Assembly (NCBI GenBank): GCA_964345365.1
Contig: CAYFQR010000001.1
Location: 1 to 64,000 of the forward strand
Source of the DNA: RUG754 sp964345365
GTDB taxonomy: Bacteria; Bacillota; Clostridia; Peptostreptococcales; Anaerovoracaceae
Length of the DNA stretch: 64,000 bases
Direction: 5' to 3'
Shown: positions 54,993 to 63,648 of the stretch, in pieces
Numbering within the stretch: the first letter of the stretch is position 1
Layout of the letters: every line of letters starts with the position of its first letter
Made by a program: the position numbers and the translations under genes
Notes under the pieces: model-generated
The model's input: the letters and a program-made list of their open reading frames with translations, nothing else
What the model was told of the DNA's origin: nothing
The model's database searches: none

Positions 54993-56827
54993 TTATCTCC
55001 ACCATCTTCTGTAGCCGCCGATGACATTTCCGATTCGGAAGTCGCAGATGCCGTTTCCTTAGCACTCTCCTCTTCGTCCCACTTGGCCCAAAGAGCTTCC
55101 TGCTTTTTAATCTTAGCGTTCTTTCTCTTTTTCTTAAAAACAATGAGACCTGCTATCGCCGCTATGATGAGTACAACAAAGAATACCCATTTAGGGAGTC
55201 CGAGTATCTTGCCTGTATTGTCTTCCGGTTCCATCATATCGCCGGGGCCCATTTCCGGCATATCCGGAGGCATGAATTCGATAGCATTTAACTTAACATC
55301 AAACTCTCTCTTTTTAGTGTCACCGTTCGAGTCTTCGTATGTAATCTCTATCTTAACGGAATTTTCCCCCGCGTTATTAGGGGTTATGGCGAATACAATC
55401 GTACCGTTCTTGCCCGATTCTATATTTCCTATAACCTGGTCGGGTCTTTCCGTGAAGATGTCTCCGGAAACCGATGCGGCCACATTGGATATCGCTGTCT
55501 TTCCCTTATTTACATAATTCACTGTGATGGCAGTTTCCATCCCCACGGCAGCATCCATCGGGACAACCGGGGCGTCGAGCTTGAACTTGTCAGGCTGATA
55601 TTCAGGTACGGAAACTTTGAGGTTTGCAGTTCCCTGCTTACGCACATTATTGTCTACATACTCATAAGTAAATGACAGTGAAACCGTATTTGCCGACATT
55701 GTAATTGAAGGTGAAACCTTCAGCGGAAGAGTCACTGATTTTGTCTGTCCCGCTCTTATTTTCTCGAAATAGAAGGTATTCATTCCGCCGTTTATCGTAA
55801 AGTCCGCTCCTGAATCGACAGTCGCAACCACGTTTTCAACAGCCAATTTTTTGCCGGTATTTTTGAATGAGAGACTGAGGTTGAATTCGGAATTTGCAGC
55901 CACCGGCTTTCCGCCGTAATCGAAACCTGTGATGATTATATTAGGTACGGGTGCGTCGATTGCCTTGCCGTCCGCGCTTTCGCCGGTCACGGTTGCCGGT
56001 ACGGATATCTTGAAGCTGTCCGATGCCTGAGCCATATCATTTTCACTGTTAGATATATAATCGTAATTAAGCGTTACATCTAAGTACTGGTTCTGAGAGG
56101 CTATTCTGTCAAAAGCCTTAACCTTTATTTCTTTGGTTGCCGATGCGCCTGCAGCGATTGTACCGAGCTCAAAGGAAGTCTGCGCCTCTTGCATCATCAG
56201 GGATTCCGACGTCGTTACGCTGAGAATCGCATTGGATATAGAGCGCTTGCTTGTGTTTTTTGCTGTTACGGTTATGGTTCTTGTTTCTTTTGCTTTGATA
56301 TTTCCTATGAGATCCCCTCTGCTGAAGATTATCGTCGGCTTGGTGTAAGTTTTAACCTGAGGCTTGTTAGCTTCCCATGCGGCATTCGCAGCGGCAGCAT
56401 CAGCTGCAGCTTCGGAATTGCTGTAGCACTCGGTTATCGTGAAAGTCACCTGGTCATATGTTGCCGGAACTGCCGTACTGTTTTTTACGAACAAGCTGAG
56501 CTCCTTAGCACCGCCTTTATATTTAAGGCCTGTAACGTTAAGCACAAGCGTATTTCCCGAGGTGCTTCCGTCAATCGCGACGGTTCCGTTGTTGAATCCG
56601 TCGGAAACGCGAGATATATCCGCTGCGGTAATTCCCGCTGTGCCGCTCGGGACCAATATGCTGACTTTAACAGCTATGGTATCGTTCTGTCTGATTTTTG
56701 CAATCGGCCCTGTCGAGCTGGTTATCGAATAACCGCTTCCCTGTGCGGTCGATGCGTAAGTCGGCATAGCCATGGCTGAGAATATCATCACCGCAGCCAT
56801 TAAGATTACAATAAACTTTCTTATCAT
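54989..56827 (-). CDS. Secreted CARDB/COG1361-like protein with C-terminal anchor
   Basis: A cell-surface protein of about 612 residues. The start at 56827 follows CAGGAGAC and gives a signal peptide (MIRKFIVILMAAVMIFSAMA). Several Ig-like CARDB or NEW3-type domains follow (NIIITGFDYGGKPVAANSEFNLSLSFKNTGK near residue 300; further ones near 420 and 480), then a single transmembrane helix (WVFFVVLIIAAIAGLIVFKK) and a charged tail. It is encoded between the ATPase and the permease, in the place where Gram-negatives carry the MacA adaptor, so it may be the extracytoplasmic partner of the ABC system. Confidence 0.8.
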   Translation of the reverse strand: MIRKFIVILMAAVMIFSAMAMPTYASTAQGSGYSITSSTGPIAKIRQNDTIAVKVSILVPSGTAGITAADISRVSDGFNNGTVAIDGSTSGNTLVLNVTGLKYKGGAKELSLFVKNSTAVPATYDQVTFTITECYSNSEAAADAAAANAAWEANKPQVKTYTKPTIIFSRGDLIGNIKAKETRTITVTAKNTSKRSISNAILSVTTSESLMMQEAQTSFELGTIAAGASATKEIKVKAFDRIASQNQYLDVTLNYDYISNSENDMAQASDSFKISVPATVTGESADGKAIDAPVPNIIITGFDYGGKPVAANSEFNLSLSFKNTGKKLAVENVVATVDSGADFTINGGMNTFYFEKIRAGQTKSVTLPLKVSPSITMSANTVSLSFTYEYVDNNVRKQGTANLKVSVPEYQPDKFKLDAPVVPMDAAVGMETAITVNYVNKGKTAISNVAASVSGDIFTERPDQVIGNIESGKNGTIVFAITPNNAGENSVKIEITYEDSNGDTKKREFDVKLNAIEFMPPDMPEMGPGDMMEPEDNTGKILGLPKWVFFVVLIIAAIAGLIVFKKKRKNAKIKKQEALWAKWDEEESAKETASATSESEMSSAATEDGGDK

Positions 56828-56867
56828 ATAGTTTGTCTCCTGTTGCATTTTTTTACCCCTTTATAAT

Positions 56868-57629
56868 TTATTCTCTAACTTCTTTTTTTACATTTGAAAC
56901 TGTGTTGCCGGCTTCATTCTTTACATTTGAAATTATTTCACCGTCCATAAGCGTGACTATCCTGTCGGCGTATTCCTTCATCTCAGGGTCATGCGAAACG
57001 AGTACGATTGTTTCTCCGTATTTTCTCGCGAAATCTCTTATCATCCTCATGACCTCTCTTGTTGTCTTGGTGTCGAGGTTTCCTGTAGGTTCGTCCGCAA
57101 AAACCACCTCAGGCCTCGTGACAAAGGCTCTCGCGATTCCCGCCCTCTGCTGCTGACCTCCGGACATCTGCCCGGGAAAGTGAAACATCCTGTTTTTAAG
57201 TCCGACGGCATTAAGCATCTTCATGGCCTCTATTTCTCTTAAATCCTTGGGCATTCCCTTAAACATCATCGGCATCGAAACATTCTCAAGCGCCGTGAGT
57301 TCGGGAAGCAGGTTATAGGATTGAAACACGAAACCGATATGTTCCTGACGAAAAGCGGCAAGCTGATTTTCATTCAGCTCTGAAATCGGGACTCCGCATA
57401 TGTTCACAGTTCCCCTCGTCGGTTTCTCAAGCCCCGCAAGCTGATTAAGCAAGGTTGATTTACCCGAGCCGGAAGTACCGAATATGCAACATATTTCACC
57501 TTTCATTATCTCGAGGTTTATATTTTTTAACGCCACGACCCGCTCTTCGCCCATGAAATAGACTTTTCTCAGATTCGTGACCTTGATTATCGGCTTTTCG
57601 TTTTTTTTATTTTTTTCTTGTTCTTGCAT
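56868..57629 (-). CDS. ABC transporter ATP-binding protein (MacB/LolD type)
   Basis: A complete ABC ATPase of about 253 residues: Walker A FGTSGSGKST, Q-loop FVFQSYNLLPELTALEN, signature MSGGQQQRAGIARA, Walker B VVFADEPTGNLDT and H-loop VSHD. These are typical of the LolD/MacB/FtsE group. The start at 57629 is supported by AAGGAAG six bases upstream. The C-terminus has a short repeated extension (ISNVKNEAGNTVSNVKKEV). It is the first gene of the three-gene operon with the secreted partner and permease. Confidence 0.93.
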   Translation of the reverse strand: MQEQEKNKKNEKPIIKVTNLRKVYFMGEERVVALKNINLEIMKGEICCIFGTSGSGKSTLLNQLAGLEKPTRGTVNICGVPISELNENQLAAFRQEHIGFVFQSYNLLPELTALENVSMPMMFKGMPKDLREIEAMKMLNAVGLKNRMFHFPGQMSGGQQQRAGIARAFVTRPEVVFADEPTGNLDTKTTREVMRMIRDFARKYGETIVLVSHDPEMKEYADRIVTLMDGEIISNVKNEAGNTVSNVKKEVRE

Positions 57630-57673
57630 GGTTATCTTCCTTGTGTGTTTTCTTGTCGACTTTTGCAATCGGA

Positions 57674-57700
57674 CTTTGTACCTCTCACGGACTTAAGTCA
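57674..57700. repeat. Degenerate copy of the CGTGACTTAAGTCACG palindrome
   Basis: TCACGGACTTAAGTCAATAG resembles the palindromes at 2631 and 63649 in centre and flank but is no longer symmetrical. The rest of 57668-58007 is an AT-rich divergent promoter region. Confidence 0.4.
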
Positions 57701-57904
57701 ATAGTGTTCTCAGCCGGATTACATAGACCTTAAATCGACAGATTACTGTTTACCTCCTCAAAATCATACTCCCTTTTAGTCGTTTTCTCAACAAAAAACA
57801 CTCTTTCTTTTCATATTTTTTTGTGGATTTTTGTAGTTTTTTTGAATTTTATATCATTGATATTAAGATTTCATTACGACTTTATTAAAATCAATTTTTT
57901 GATA

Positions 57905-57936
57905 TTGACAGTGTACTACAGGTGATATACTGTCAA
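57905..57936 (+). promoter_or_regulatory. Dyad overlapping a promoter upstream of the GT2 gene
   Basis: TTGACAGTGTA (57905-57915) and TATACTGTCAA (57926-57936) are inverted repeats with one mismatch. They contain TTGACA and TATACT spaced by only 15 bp, so a regulator binding the dyad could control this promoter. Confidence 0.5.
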
Positions 57937-58006
57937 GCAGAAAAAGCAATTTTCACAGAAAATACATATCATATTTGAGATTATATCAAAACAAGGGGGT
58001 ATTTCA

Positions 58007-59272
58007 ATGTTTTTAGATTATCTCGGGTGGGGGCTCGGGCTTCTTATTAAAGGTTTCGGTCTATATTTCACCGTAATTTCACTGGTTCATTTTTTCAAAA
58101 AACCTAAGCCGTTTTCGCACCATGCGGCTGAGACCGGGTTTGCTTGTCTGATAGCGGCAAGGAATGAGGAGGCTGTTATCGGGGATTTGGTTTCCTGTCT
58201 ATTAAATCAAAATTATCCGAAACATCTAATAGATGTATTCGTAATACCTAATAACTGCACAGACAGGACGGAAACAGCAGCCGAAAATGCCGGCGCACAT
58301 ATAATAAATGTCGGGAGCGATGTCAAAAGCAAGGGTGCCGCTCTTAACAGAGCCATAAGGTTGCTTCTACCCGAACCGAAATACGATGCGTTTCTGATTT
58401 TCGATGCCGATAATATATTAAATGATGATTATCTCAGTGCCATGAACGACGCTTTCGTTTCGGGGGCACGGGTTTGCAAGTCAAAAATTACAGCAAAAAA
58501 TCCGTATGACAGCTGGGTATCCGGCTGCTACGGACTATATTTCGAGCTGTTCAACAAGTTTTTCAATGAGCCGCGTGCCGCGATAGGTCTCTCACCTAAA
58601 CTCATCGGTACGGGCATGGCTGTAAAGCGAGATGTTCTTATTAAAATGGGCGGTTGGAACACCGAAACAATAGCGGAAGACACGGAATTCAACGCGGAAT
58701 GTGCACTGAGAAGAGAGAAAGTATCGTGGGTTCCGGATGCAGTGGCATATGACGAAGCGCCGAATTCATTTATCGTTTCACTCATACAAAGGAAGCGTTG
58801 GGTAAGCGGCATAATGGATGTCTCGCTTCTGAAAATCGGCAGTCTCGTAAGAGAGCTCTTCATGAAATATTATTACTCAAGGTCGCACAGGGCACTCGTC
58901 TTTGATTCCCTGATGATTCTGCTCGTTCCGTTTTTTCAGGTATTCTCCGTGCTGCCCGGCGCGATACTCTTCGCATCCGCTGCAGTGAGAGATACCGGGA
59001 TTTTATACGCGCACGTATATCTGATAGGACTTGCAATATCATATTCGGTAACATTCCTGTTCGCATTATTCCTCGCCGGTTCCTCTCATTACGATACTCG
59101 AAGAATGCTGAAAGCGGCACTGATGTTCCCGATATTTACAGCCTCGTGGCTCCCTCTTGCAATCGTTTCCTGCGTAAAGCGCACTACGAGCTGGACGGAA
59201 ATAAAGCATACCTGCTCACTATCTGCCGGCAATGGTGAAAAACGGGCATTTGCGGCTGTGCGCATCAGGTAG
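58007..59272 (+). CDS. GT2 family glycosyltransferase, membrane-bound
   Basis: A processive-type family 2 glycosyltransferase of 421 residues. An N-terminal helix precedes the GT-A domain: ACLIAARNEEAVIGDLV, the DxD-like FDADN motif (about residue 127), the acceptor-site EDTEF and the RKRWVSG motif equivalent to Q/RxxRW. Three or four C-terminal helices follow. Enzymes of this layout transfer sugars at the inner membrane face for exopolysaccharide or glycolipid synthesis. GGGGG precedes the start by seven bases. It is monocistronic. Confidence 0.88.
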   Translation: MFLDYLGWGLGLLIKGFGLYFTVISLVHFFKKPKPFSHHAAETGFACLIAARNEEAVIGDLVSCLLNQNYPKHLIDVFVIPNNCTDRTETAAENAGAHIINVGSDVKSKGAALNRAIRLLLPEPKYDAFLIFDADNILNDDYLSAMNDAFVSGARVCKSKITAKNPYDSWVSGCYGLYFELFNKFFNEPRAAIGLSPKLIGTGMAVKRDVLIKMGGWNTETIAEDTEFNAECALRREKVSWVPDAVAYDEAPNSFIVSLIQRKRWVSGIMDVSLLKIGSLVRELFMKYYYSRSHRALVFDSLMILLVPFFQVFSVLPGAILFASAAVRDTGILYAHVYLIGLAISYSVTFLFALFLAGSSHYDTRRMLKAALMFPIFTASWLPLAIVSCVKRTTSWTEIKHTCSLSAGNGEKRAFAAVRIR

Positions 59273-59423
59273 ATGCCGGATTTCAGCCGGCGTTAAGCAG
59301 TCAAATTTTTCATTATGTACAAAAGCCGTCACCATGCTTTTCGGTTGTCGCTTCAGATAACTCTTACGGCTTCACTGTGAGAACAAAGCACGGTGAAGGC
59401 TCTCATACATAATACAATAAATA

Positions 59424-60234
59424 TCATACAACAAACGCGTCGCCTGCCATGGCGATTTTCACTTTGTCGCCCAGCCTTATTTTGAAGTCGATTATCGCAT
59501 TCATGCCCGTGCAGTGAACAGGGAAAATATACTCTACCCCCATTTTCTCAATCTTATCTATGACTTCCATGCAATGTTCCTTGCTTGCCGAAAACAGATG
59601 CATGCCTGCAACAAGGGAATTTATTTTTTTGTTCGGAAATACACCTTGAATATATTTTAATATCGGCACTATCCCCTGATGGCTGCATCCGGAAAAAACA
59701 TTCAGCTTGCCGCCTTCTTCGATGACCAAGGTCTGTTCGTGTTTCATCGGGTCCGGCAAAAATTTGTCGCCTTCCTTGTAATGAAATATTCNNNNNNNNN
59801 NGGCCCTCGGCTCTCGGCACATCGCCTACGAGCCACACGCCCTCTTCAATTTTGAATGTTCCCTCGGTCTTGACTATCCTGTCATGATACTTTTTTAAGA
59901 ACTCATCATCCCACGGAACTCCCGTTTCCGCTCCGTCCGAAAGGTCGAAAGTCGGTCTGAACGCATCCTTATGCACGTAAACTTCAGCGTGCTTGTTCAC
60001 ACCGAAAAATGCCTCGGTGCCACCCGTATGGTCGTAATGCCCGTGGCTTACGGTTGCATAGTCAACGTCCGCCAAATCAATTCCCATGCCTGCGGCGTTT
60101 TTTATCAGCATCGGTGACGCTCCCTGATCCATCAGTATCTTTTTCGAGCCGGTTTCTATAAGAACCGAAAGCCCCCACTCCGCATTACATTCCGTGCTCT
60201 CGGTCTTGTTATCTATCAAAAAACTTATTTTCAT
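59424..60234 (-). CDS. MBL-fold metallo-hydrolase (spans a 10-N gap)
   Basis: A metallo-beta-lactamase superfamily protein related to 7,8-dihydropterin-6-methyl-aminobenzene-phosphate synthase-like hydrolases. The metal site reads SHGHYDHTGG (residues 63-72), preceded by the DQGAS loop; after the gap come FSGCSHQGI and a final HCTG. The two parts join in frame if the missing length is a multiple of three (between VPRAEG and IFHYKEGDKF). The reaction is unknown. It stands alone, convergent with the GT2 gene and divergent from the metQNI leader. Confidence 0.85.
59792..59801. other. Assembly gap (10 N)
   Basis: Ten Ns in the MBL-fold gene; a small multiple-of-three gap would restore the frame. 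Confidence 0.8.
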
Positions 60235-60398
60235 AGTATGCTCCTTTCATAAGCAATTATTATATATATCGTTGCGCTAATTGATGTCGAAGCTGAGCAA
60301 AGCACGGTTAAAATCATCTCAAATAACCTGTGCTTATATTTGTTACTATTATATACTGATTTTCATTGCTGAGCAAATAAAATATTATTATTTTTTTG

Positions 60399-60427
60399 TT
60401 GACAAGGCACAAATTATTTGATATTAT
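60399..60427 (+). promoter_or_regulatory. Sigma-70 promoter of the met leader/metQNI
   Basis: Perfect -35 TTGACA (60399-60404), 17-bp spacer and -10 TATTAT (60422-60427). Transcription would start near 60434. Just downstream, TCGACA-ACA-TGTCGA (60438-60452) is a 6-3-6 dyad that could be an operator or a 5' hairpin. Confidence 0.85.
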
Positions 60428-60479
60428 GTCAGCATATTCGACAACATGTCGAGATAATTATTGAGAAAGGGCTTGTGTC

Positions 60480-60584
60480 ATGAAGACAGCACGCATCGAA
60501 AACAGAATTATGGCTATGATGATGAGCATGTGCGTTATGGGCATGTGCATGTTTGCGTGTGATAAATCTTCTGATGTACTTTAA
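60480..60584 (+). CDS. Met/Cys-rich 34-residue leader peptide
   Basis: A short ORF with a good ribosome site (AGAAAGGG, 60464-60471, eight bases before the ATG). It begins MKTARIENRI and continues MAMMMSMCVMGMCM, so residues 11-24 contain eight Met and two Cys; a third Cys follows at position 27 and the ORF ends DKSSDVL. It stands between a strong promoter and an intrinsic terminator, ahead of the methionine transporter genes. The likely role is as a sensor of charged tRNA(Met) or tRNA(Cys) through ribosome stalling. The alternative is a short lipopeptide, since FAC at residues 25-27 resembles a weak lipobox. Confidence 0.75.
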   Translation: MKTARIENRIMAMMMSMCVMGMCMFACDKSSDVL

Positions 60585-60625
60585 TCAAGCTCTTAAAATC
60601 AGTTTGCTTATCCCAAGGGTTCATC
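60573..60625 (+). promoter_or_regulatory. Candidate antiterminator pairing
   Basis: GATGTACTTT (60573-60582), the last codons of the leader ORF, can pair with the left terminator arm AAGGGTTCATC (60615-60625) by seven Watson-Crick and two G-U pairs with one mismatch. A ribosome stalled in the Met block would leave this segment free; one at the stop codon would cover it. Confidence 0.55.
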
Positions 60626-60643
60626 GGAAGATGAACCCTTTTT
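60615..60643 (+). terminator. Leader terminator upstream of metQNI
   Basis: Perfect 11-bp stem AAGGGTTCATC (60615-60625) and GATGAACCCTT (60630-60640) with a GGAA tetraloop, followed by T residues. It ends about 200 bases before metQ. No S-box or T-box motif is seen between it and metQ. Confidence 0.9.
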
Positions 60644-60839
60644 CGTATCCCGGTTCACACGCAAACGTTAAACCCGAAAGAACGAAACAAAGGACAAAGC
60701 CAAGTCAATTCAGAATTATAACGCAGCTTGACTAAACAAAAAATTGAAAATTGCCCGAAGATACATAGGCCGATAATCCGACCCGCGTATCATAGCACAC
60801 TAAATCAGTATATTATTAAATGAAATGAAAGGATATGAA

Positions 60840-61691
60840 ATGAAAAAGACATTAAAGAAAGTATTAGCAATCACACTCGTTATAGCTACAGTACTCGCAA
60901 TCTCCGCCTGCGGCGGAGATGACGGAGAAAAATCCGTCGTAATTGCAATCCCTAACGACACGACAAACGAAGCAAGAGCTCTTGCACTCCTTGAAGCTCA
61001 GGGACTCATCACTCTCCCTGAAAGCACGGATACAACCGTAACCCCGAGAGACATCGTCGACAACCCTCATAACATCGAGTTCAAAGAAGTGGAGGCGGCG
61101 CAGCTTCCAAGCATCCTTCAGGACGTTGACTATGCGGTAATAAACTCAAACTACGCAATCGGTGCCGGAATTACACCGTTTGTCACGGAAGGAACGGACG
61201 TTTCCTACCCTAATATCATAGCGGTAAAGGAAGGAAACGAGGCGACAGCTAAAATTAAAGCATTAATAGCTGCGGTAAACTCACAGGCGGTAGAGGATTT
61301 CCTCAATGAAACATACAAAGGTGCCATAGTGAGCGACATTAAGAATCCGGGCGACGGATATGACGCCTCCGTAAACTACGATGAGCTCCAAGGCGAAACC
61401 ATTAAAGTAGCCGCTTCCCCTACACCGCATGCCGATATTTTGGCCGTAGCCAAAGAGGTTCTTGCCGCAAAGGGTGTAACTCTCGAGATTCAGGAGTTTA
61501 CGGATTATGTATTCCCTAATAACGTAGTAGAAGACGGAACTGTTGACGCAAACTATTTCCAGCACGTTCCTTACCTTGAAGACTTCAACAAAGAAAACGG
61601 CACACACATCGTTTCCGTTCTCGAAGTTCACCATGAGCCGATGGGCATTTATTCGGACAAGTACACAGACCTGTCCGCAATAAATCAGTAA
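60840..61691 (+). CDS. metQ: Methionine ABC transporter substrate-binding lipoprotein
   Basis: A NlpA/MetQ-family binding protein of 283 residues. The signal MKKTLKKVLAITLVIATVLAISAC ends in the lipobox AISAC. Mature motifs include VAASPTPHADILAVAKEVL, DYVFPNNVVEDGTVDANYFQHVPYL and LEVHHEPMGIYSDKY, the ligand-binding segments of MetQ. The mature region appears to contain an additional N-terminal module (VIAIPNDTTNEARALALLEAQGLI, then IEFKEVEAAQLPSILQDVDYAVINSNYAI) placed before VAASPTPHAD, so the lobes occur in permuted order relative to standard MetQ. The start at 60840 follows AAAGGA. Confidence 0.9.
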   Translation: MKKTLKKVLAITLVIATVLAISACGGDDGEKSVVIAIPNDTTNEARALALLEAQGLITLPESTDTTVTPRDIVDNPHNIEFKEVEAAQLPSILQDVDYAVINSNYAIGAGITPFVTEGTDVSYPNIIAVKEGNEATAKIKALIAAVNSQAVEDFLNETYKGAIVSDIKNPGDGYDASVNYDELQGETIKVAASPTPHADILAVAKEVLAAKGVTLEIQEFTDYVFPNNVVEDGTVDANYFQHVPYLEDFNKENGTHIVSVLEVHHEPMGIYSDKYTDLSAINQ

Positions 61692-61705
61692 ATAAGTTGC
61701 AAATA

Positions 61706-61734
61706 AATGCGTGTGCGCACTCCGCACACGCATT
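61706..61734 (+). terminator. Hairpin between metQ and metN
   Basis: A 12-bp stem AATGCGTGTGCG (61706-61717) with CGCACACGCATT (61723-61734) and a five-base loop, without a T run. It probably stabilises metQ mRNA or lowers metNI expression relative to the binding protein. Confidence 0.75.
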
Positions 61735-61922
61735 GCTATGCCTGAAATTTTTTGCAGCAAAACCGATGAAGCCCGTGACCGACGTCATGAGAGGTTCAAC
61801 TTCAAAGAATAAAATCAGGTACAAATAAATTATGTGATTTTACTTGATATTCCTATCGTTTTGTAAGAGAATAGAAGAGATTTGAATAAAATATAAATAT
61901 AGACTAAAAGGACTGGAATCGG

Positions 61923-62936
61923 ATGATAGAGATAAAAAATCTTGACAAGACCTTTCTCGGCCAGGACGGGAAGGTAGACGCACTGAAAAATGTAAACCTC
62001 ACAATAAATGACGGCGATATATACGGAATTATCGGCATGAGCGGCGCCGGGAAATCAACTTTGGTGAGATGCATCAATATGCTTGAGCGCCCTACCGGTG
62101 GAACTGTGCTTATTGACGGAGTCGACATCGGAGCGCTTGATGAAAAAGAACTTAGAAAAATCAGAAAAAGCGTGACGATGATTTTCCAGAATTTCAATCT
62201 GCTCATGCAGAGAAACTGCCTTAAGAACATATGCTTTCCTTTGGAGCTTATAGGCATGAATACTAAGGAGGCGGAAGCTAAGGCGAGAGAGCTTTTGGAA
62301 CTGGTAGGACTCCCCGACAAGGCTTCGGCCTATCCGTCACAGCTATCGGGCGGCCAGCAGCAGAGAGTTGCTATCGCAAGAGCACTTGCCACGAATCCTA
62401 AGGTGCTGCTCTGCGACGAAGCCACATCGGCACTCGACCCTAACACGACTCACTCAATCCTGCAGCTTATCAAGGATATAAACAGGAAGATGGGCATCAC
62501 CTGCATCATCATAACTCATCAGATGAGCGTAGTGGAAGATATATGCAACAGAGTTGCCATTCTTGATAAAGGAACCGTTGTGGAGGTCGGTGATGTCAGC
62601 GAAGTTTTCTCTCATCCCAAGTCGGACGCAGCAAAAAAACTTGTTTACCCTGAGGGAATCGCGGAAACCTTACCGTTAGCCGAAGGAGAGCACCACATAA
62701 GGCTCGTGTTCTCGGGCGACGGCGCGACCAATAAACCGCTTATAGCAAGACTTTCACAGGACATGGGAATAGAAGCCAATATACTATCCGCCAATACCAA
62801 GACAATCGAGGACAAATCCTACGGAAATATGCTGCTCGGTATCAAAGGCGGAGATGATGTTATCAAAAAAGCTATAGAATATATAACAAAAGACGGAGAT
62901 ATCTTTGCAGAGGAGGGGAGCGGATATGTTAAGTAA
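61923..62936 (+). CDS. metN: Methionine ABC transporter ATP-binding protein
   Basis: A 337-residue ATPase with Walker A IGMSGAGKSTLV, signature LSGGQQQRVAIARALA, Walker B VLLCDEATSALDPNTT and H-loop ITHQ. The C-terminal NIL (ACT-like) domain (about residues 260-337; HHIRLVFSGDGATNKPLIARLSQDMG) provides trans-inhibition by intracellular methionine in characterised MetN proteins. It overlaps metI by 11 bases. Confidence 0.95.
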   Translation: MIEIKNLDKTFLGQDGKVDALKNVNLTINDGDIYGIIGMSGAGKSTLVRCINMLERPTGGTVLIDGVDIGALDEKELRKIRKSVTMIFQNFNLLMQRNCLKNICFPLELIGMNTKEAEAKARELLELVGLPDKASAYPSQLSGGQQQRVAIARALATNPKVLLCDEATSALDPNTTHSILQLIKDINRKMGITCIIITHQMSVVEDICNRVAILDKGTVVEVGDVSEVFSHPKSDAAKKLVYPEGIAETLPLAEGEHHIRLVFSGDGATNKPLIARLSQDMGIEANILSANTKTIEDKSYGNMLLGIKGGDDVIKKAIEYITKDGDIFAEEGSGYVK

Positions 62937-63627
62937 AATATTTGACCCGGCGGCTGTAAGTGAAGCACTGGACATAATTCGCACGGAATTTTTATTCGGT
63001 ACATGGGAAACCGTTTATGTTACTCTGCTCGCCACTTTGTTCGCTATAATCCTGGGGCTTCCGCTCGGGGTTCTCCTCGCTACAGGCGATAAAAACGGAA
63101 TTTTACCGCTTCCGAAATGGCTGATGTCATTTCTCAATGTGACGGTGAATCTGCTCCGCTCCGTTCCGTTCCTCATACTTATGATTTTGGTTTTCCCGCT
63201 TGCGAGACTTATAGTCGGAACCACGGTCGGAACGGTGGCGTCCATCGTGCCCCTTGTGATAGCAGCGTTTCCTTTCGTTGCAAGACTCGCCGAGTCAAGC
63301 TTCAGAGAGGTCAATCCCGACATCATAGAAGCTGCGCAGTCCATGGGTGCTTCCCCTATTCAGATTATTACAAAAGTGCTGATTCCGGAGAGCGTCCCAT
63401 CGCTTATAAGCAATGCGACTATCGCCATAACAACCATCCTCGGCTATACTGCAATGGCGGGAATAATAGGCGGCGGCGGTCTCGGTAAGATAGCAATAAA
63501 CTACGGATTTTACAGATATAAGACTTTAGTAATGATATCTGCTGTCATCCTCTTAATACTTCTCGTACAGATTTTTCAGACCGTCGGGGATAAGGCGGCA
63601 AGACGCGCGGATAAGAGATTACTTTAA
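62926..63627 (+). CDS. metI: Methionine ABC transporter permease
   Basis: A 233-residue permease with five predicted helices and the EAA loop (FREVNPDIIEAAQSMGASPIQIITKVLIPESVPSL). The start at 62926 (MLSKIFDPAAV) follows GGGGAGCGG; the longer frame from 62905 is less likely. It is the last gene of metQNI, importing L-methionine and probably D-methionine. Confidence 0.94.
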   Translation: MLSKIFDPAAVSEALDIIRTEFLFGTWETVYVTLLATLFAIILGLPLGVLLATGDKNGILPLPKWLMSFLNVTVNLLRSVPFLILMILVFPLARLIVGTTVGTVASIVPLVIAAFPFVARLAESSFREVNPDIIEAAQSMGASPIQIITKVLIPESVPSLISNATIAITTILGYTAMAGIIGGGGLGKIAINYGFYRYKTLVMISAVILLILLVQIFQTVGDKAARRADKRLL

Positions 63628-63648
63628 TTTCTGAAAAGTCAAAATACT

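Noticed and set aside
60643..60840. S-box or T-box riboswitch ahead of metQ
   Set aside because: No conserved S-box core or T-box AGGGTGG-type motif was found; the only clear structure is the leader terminator.
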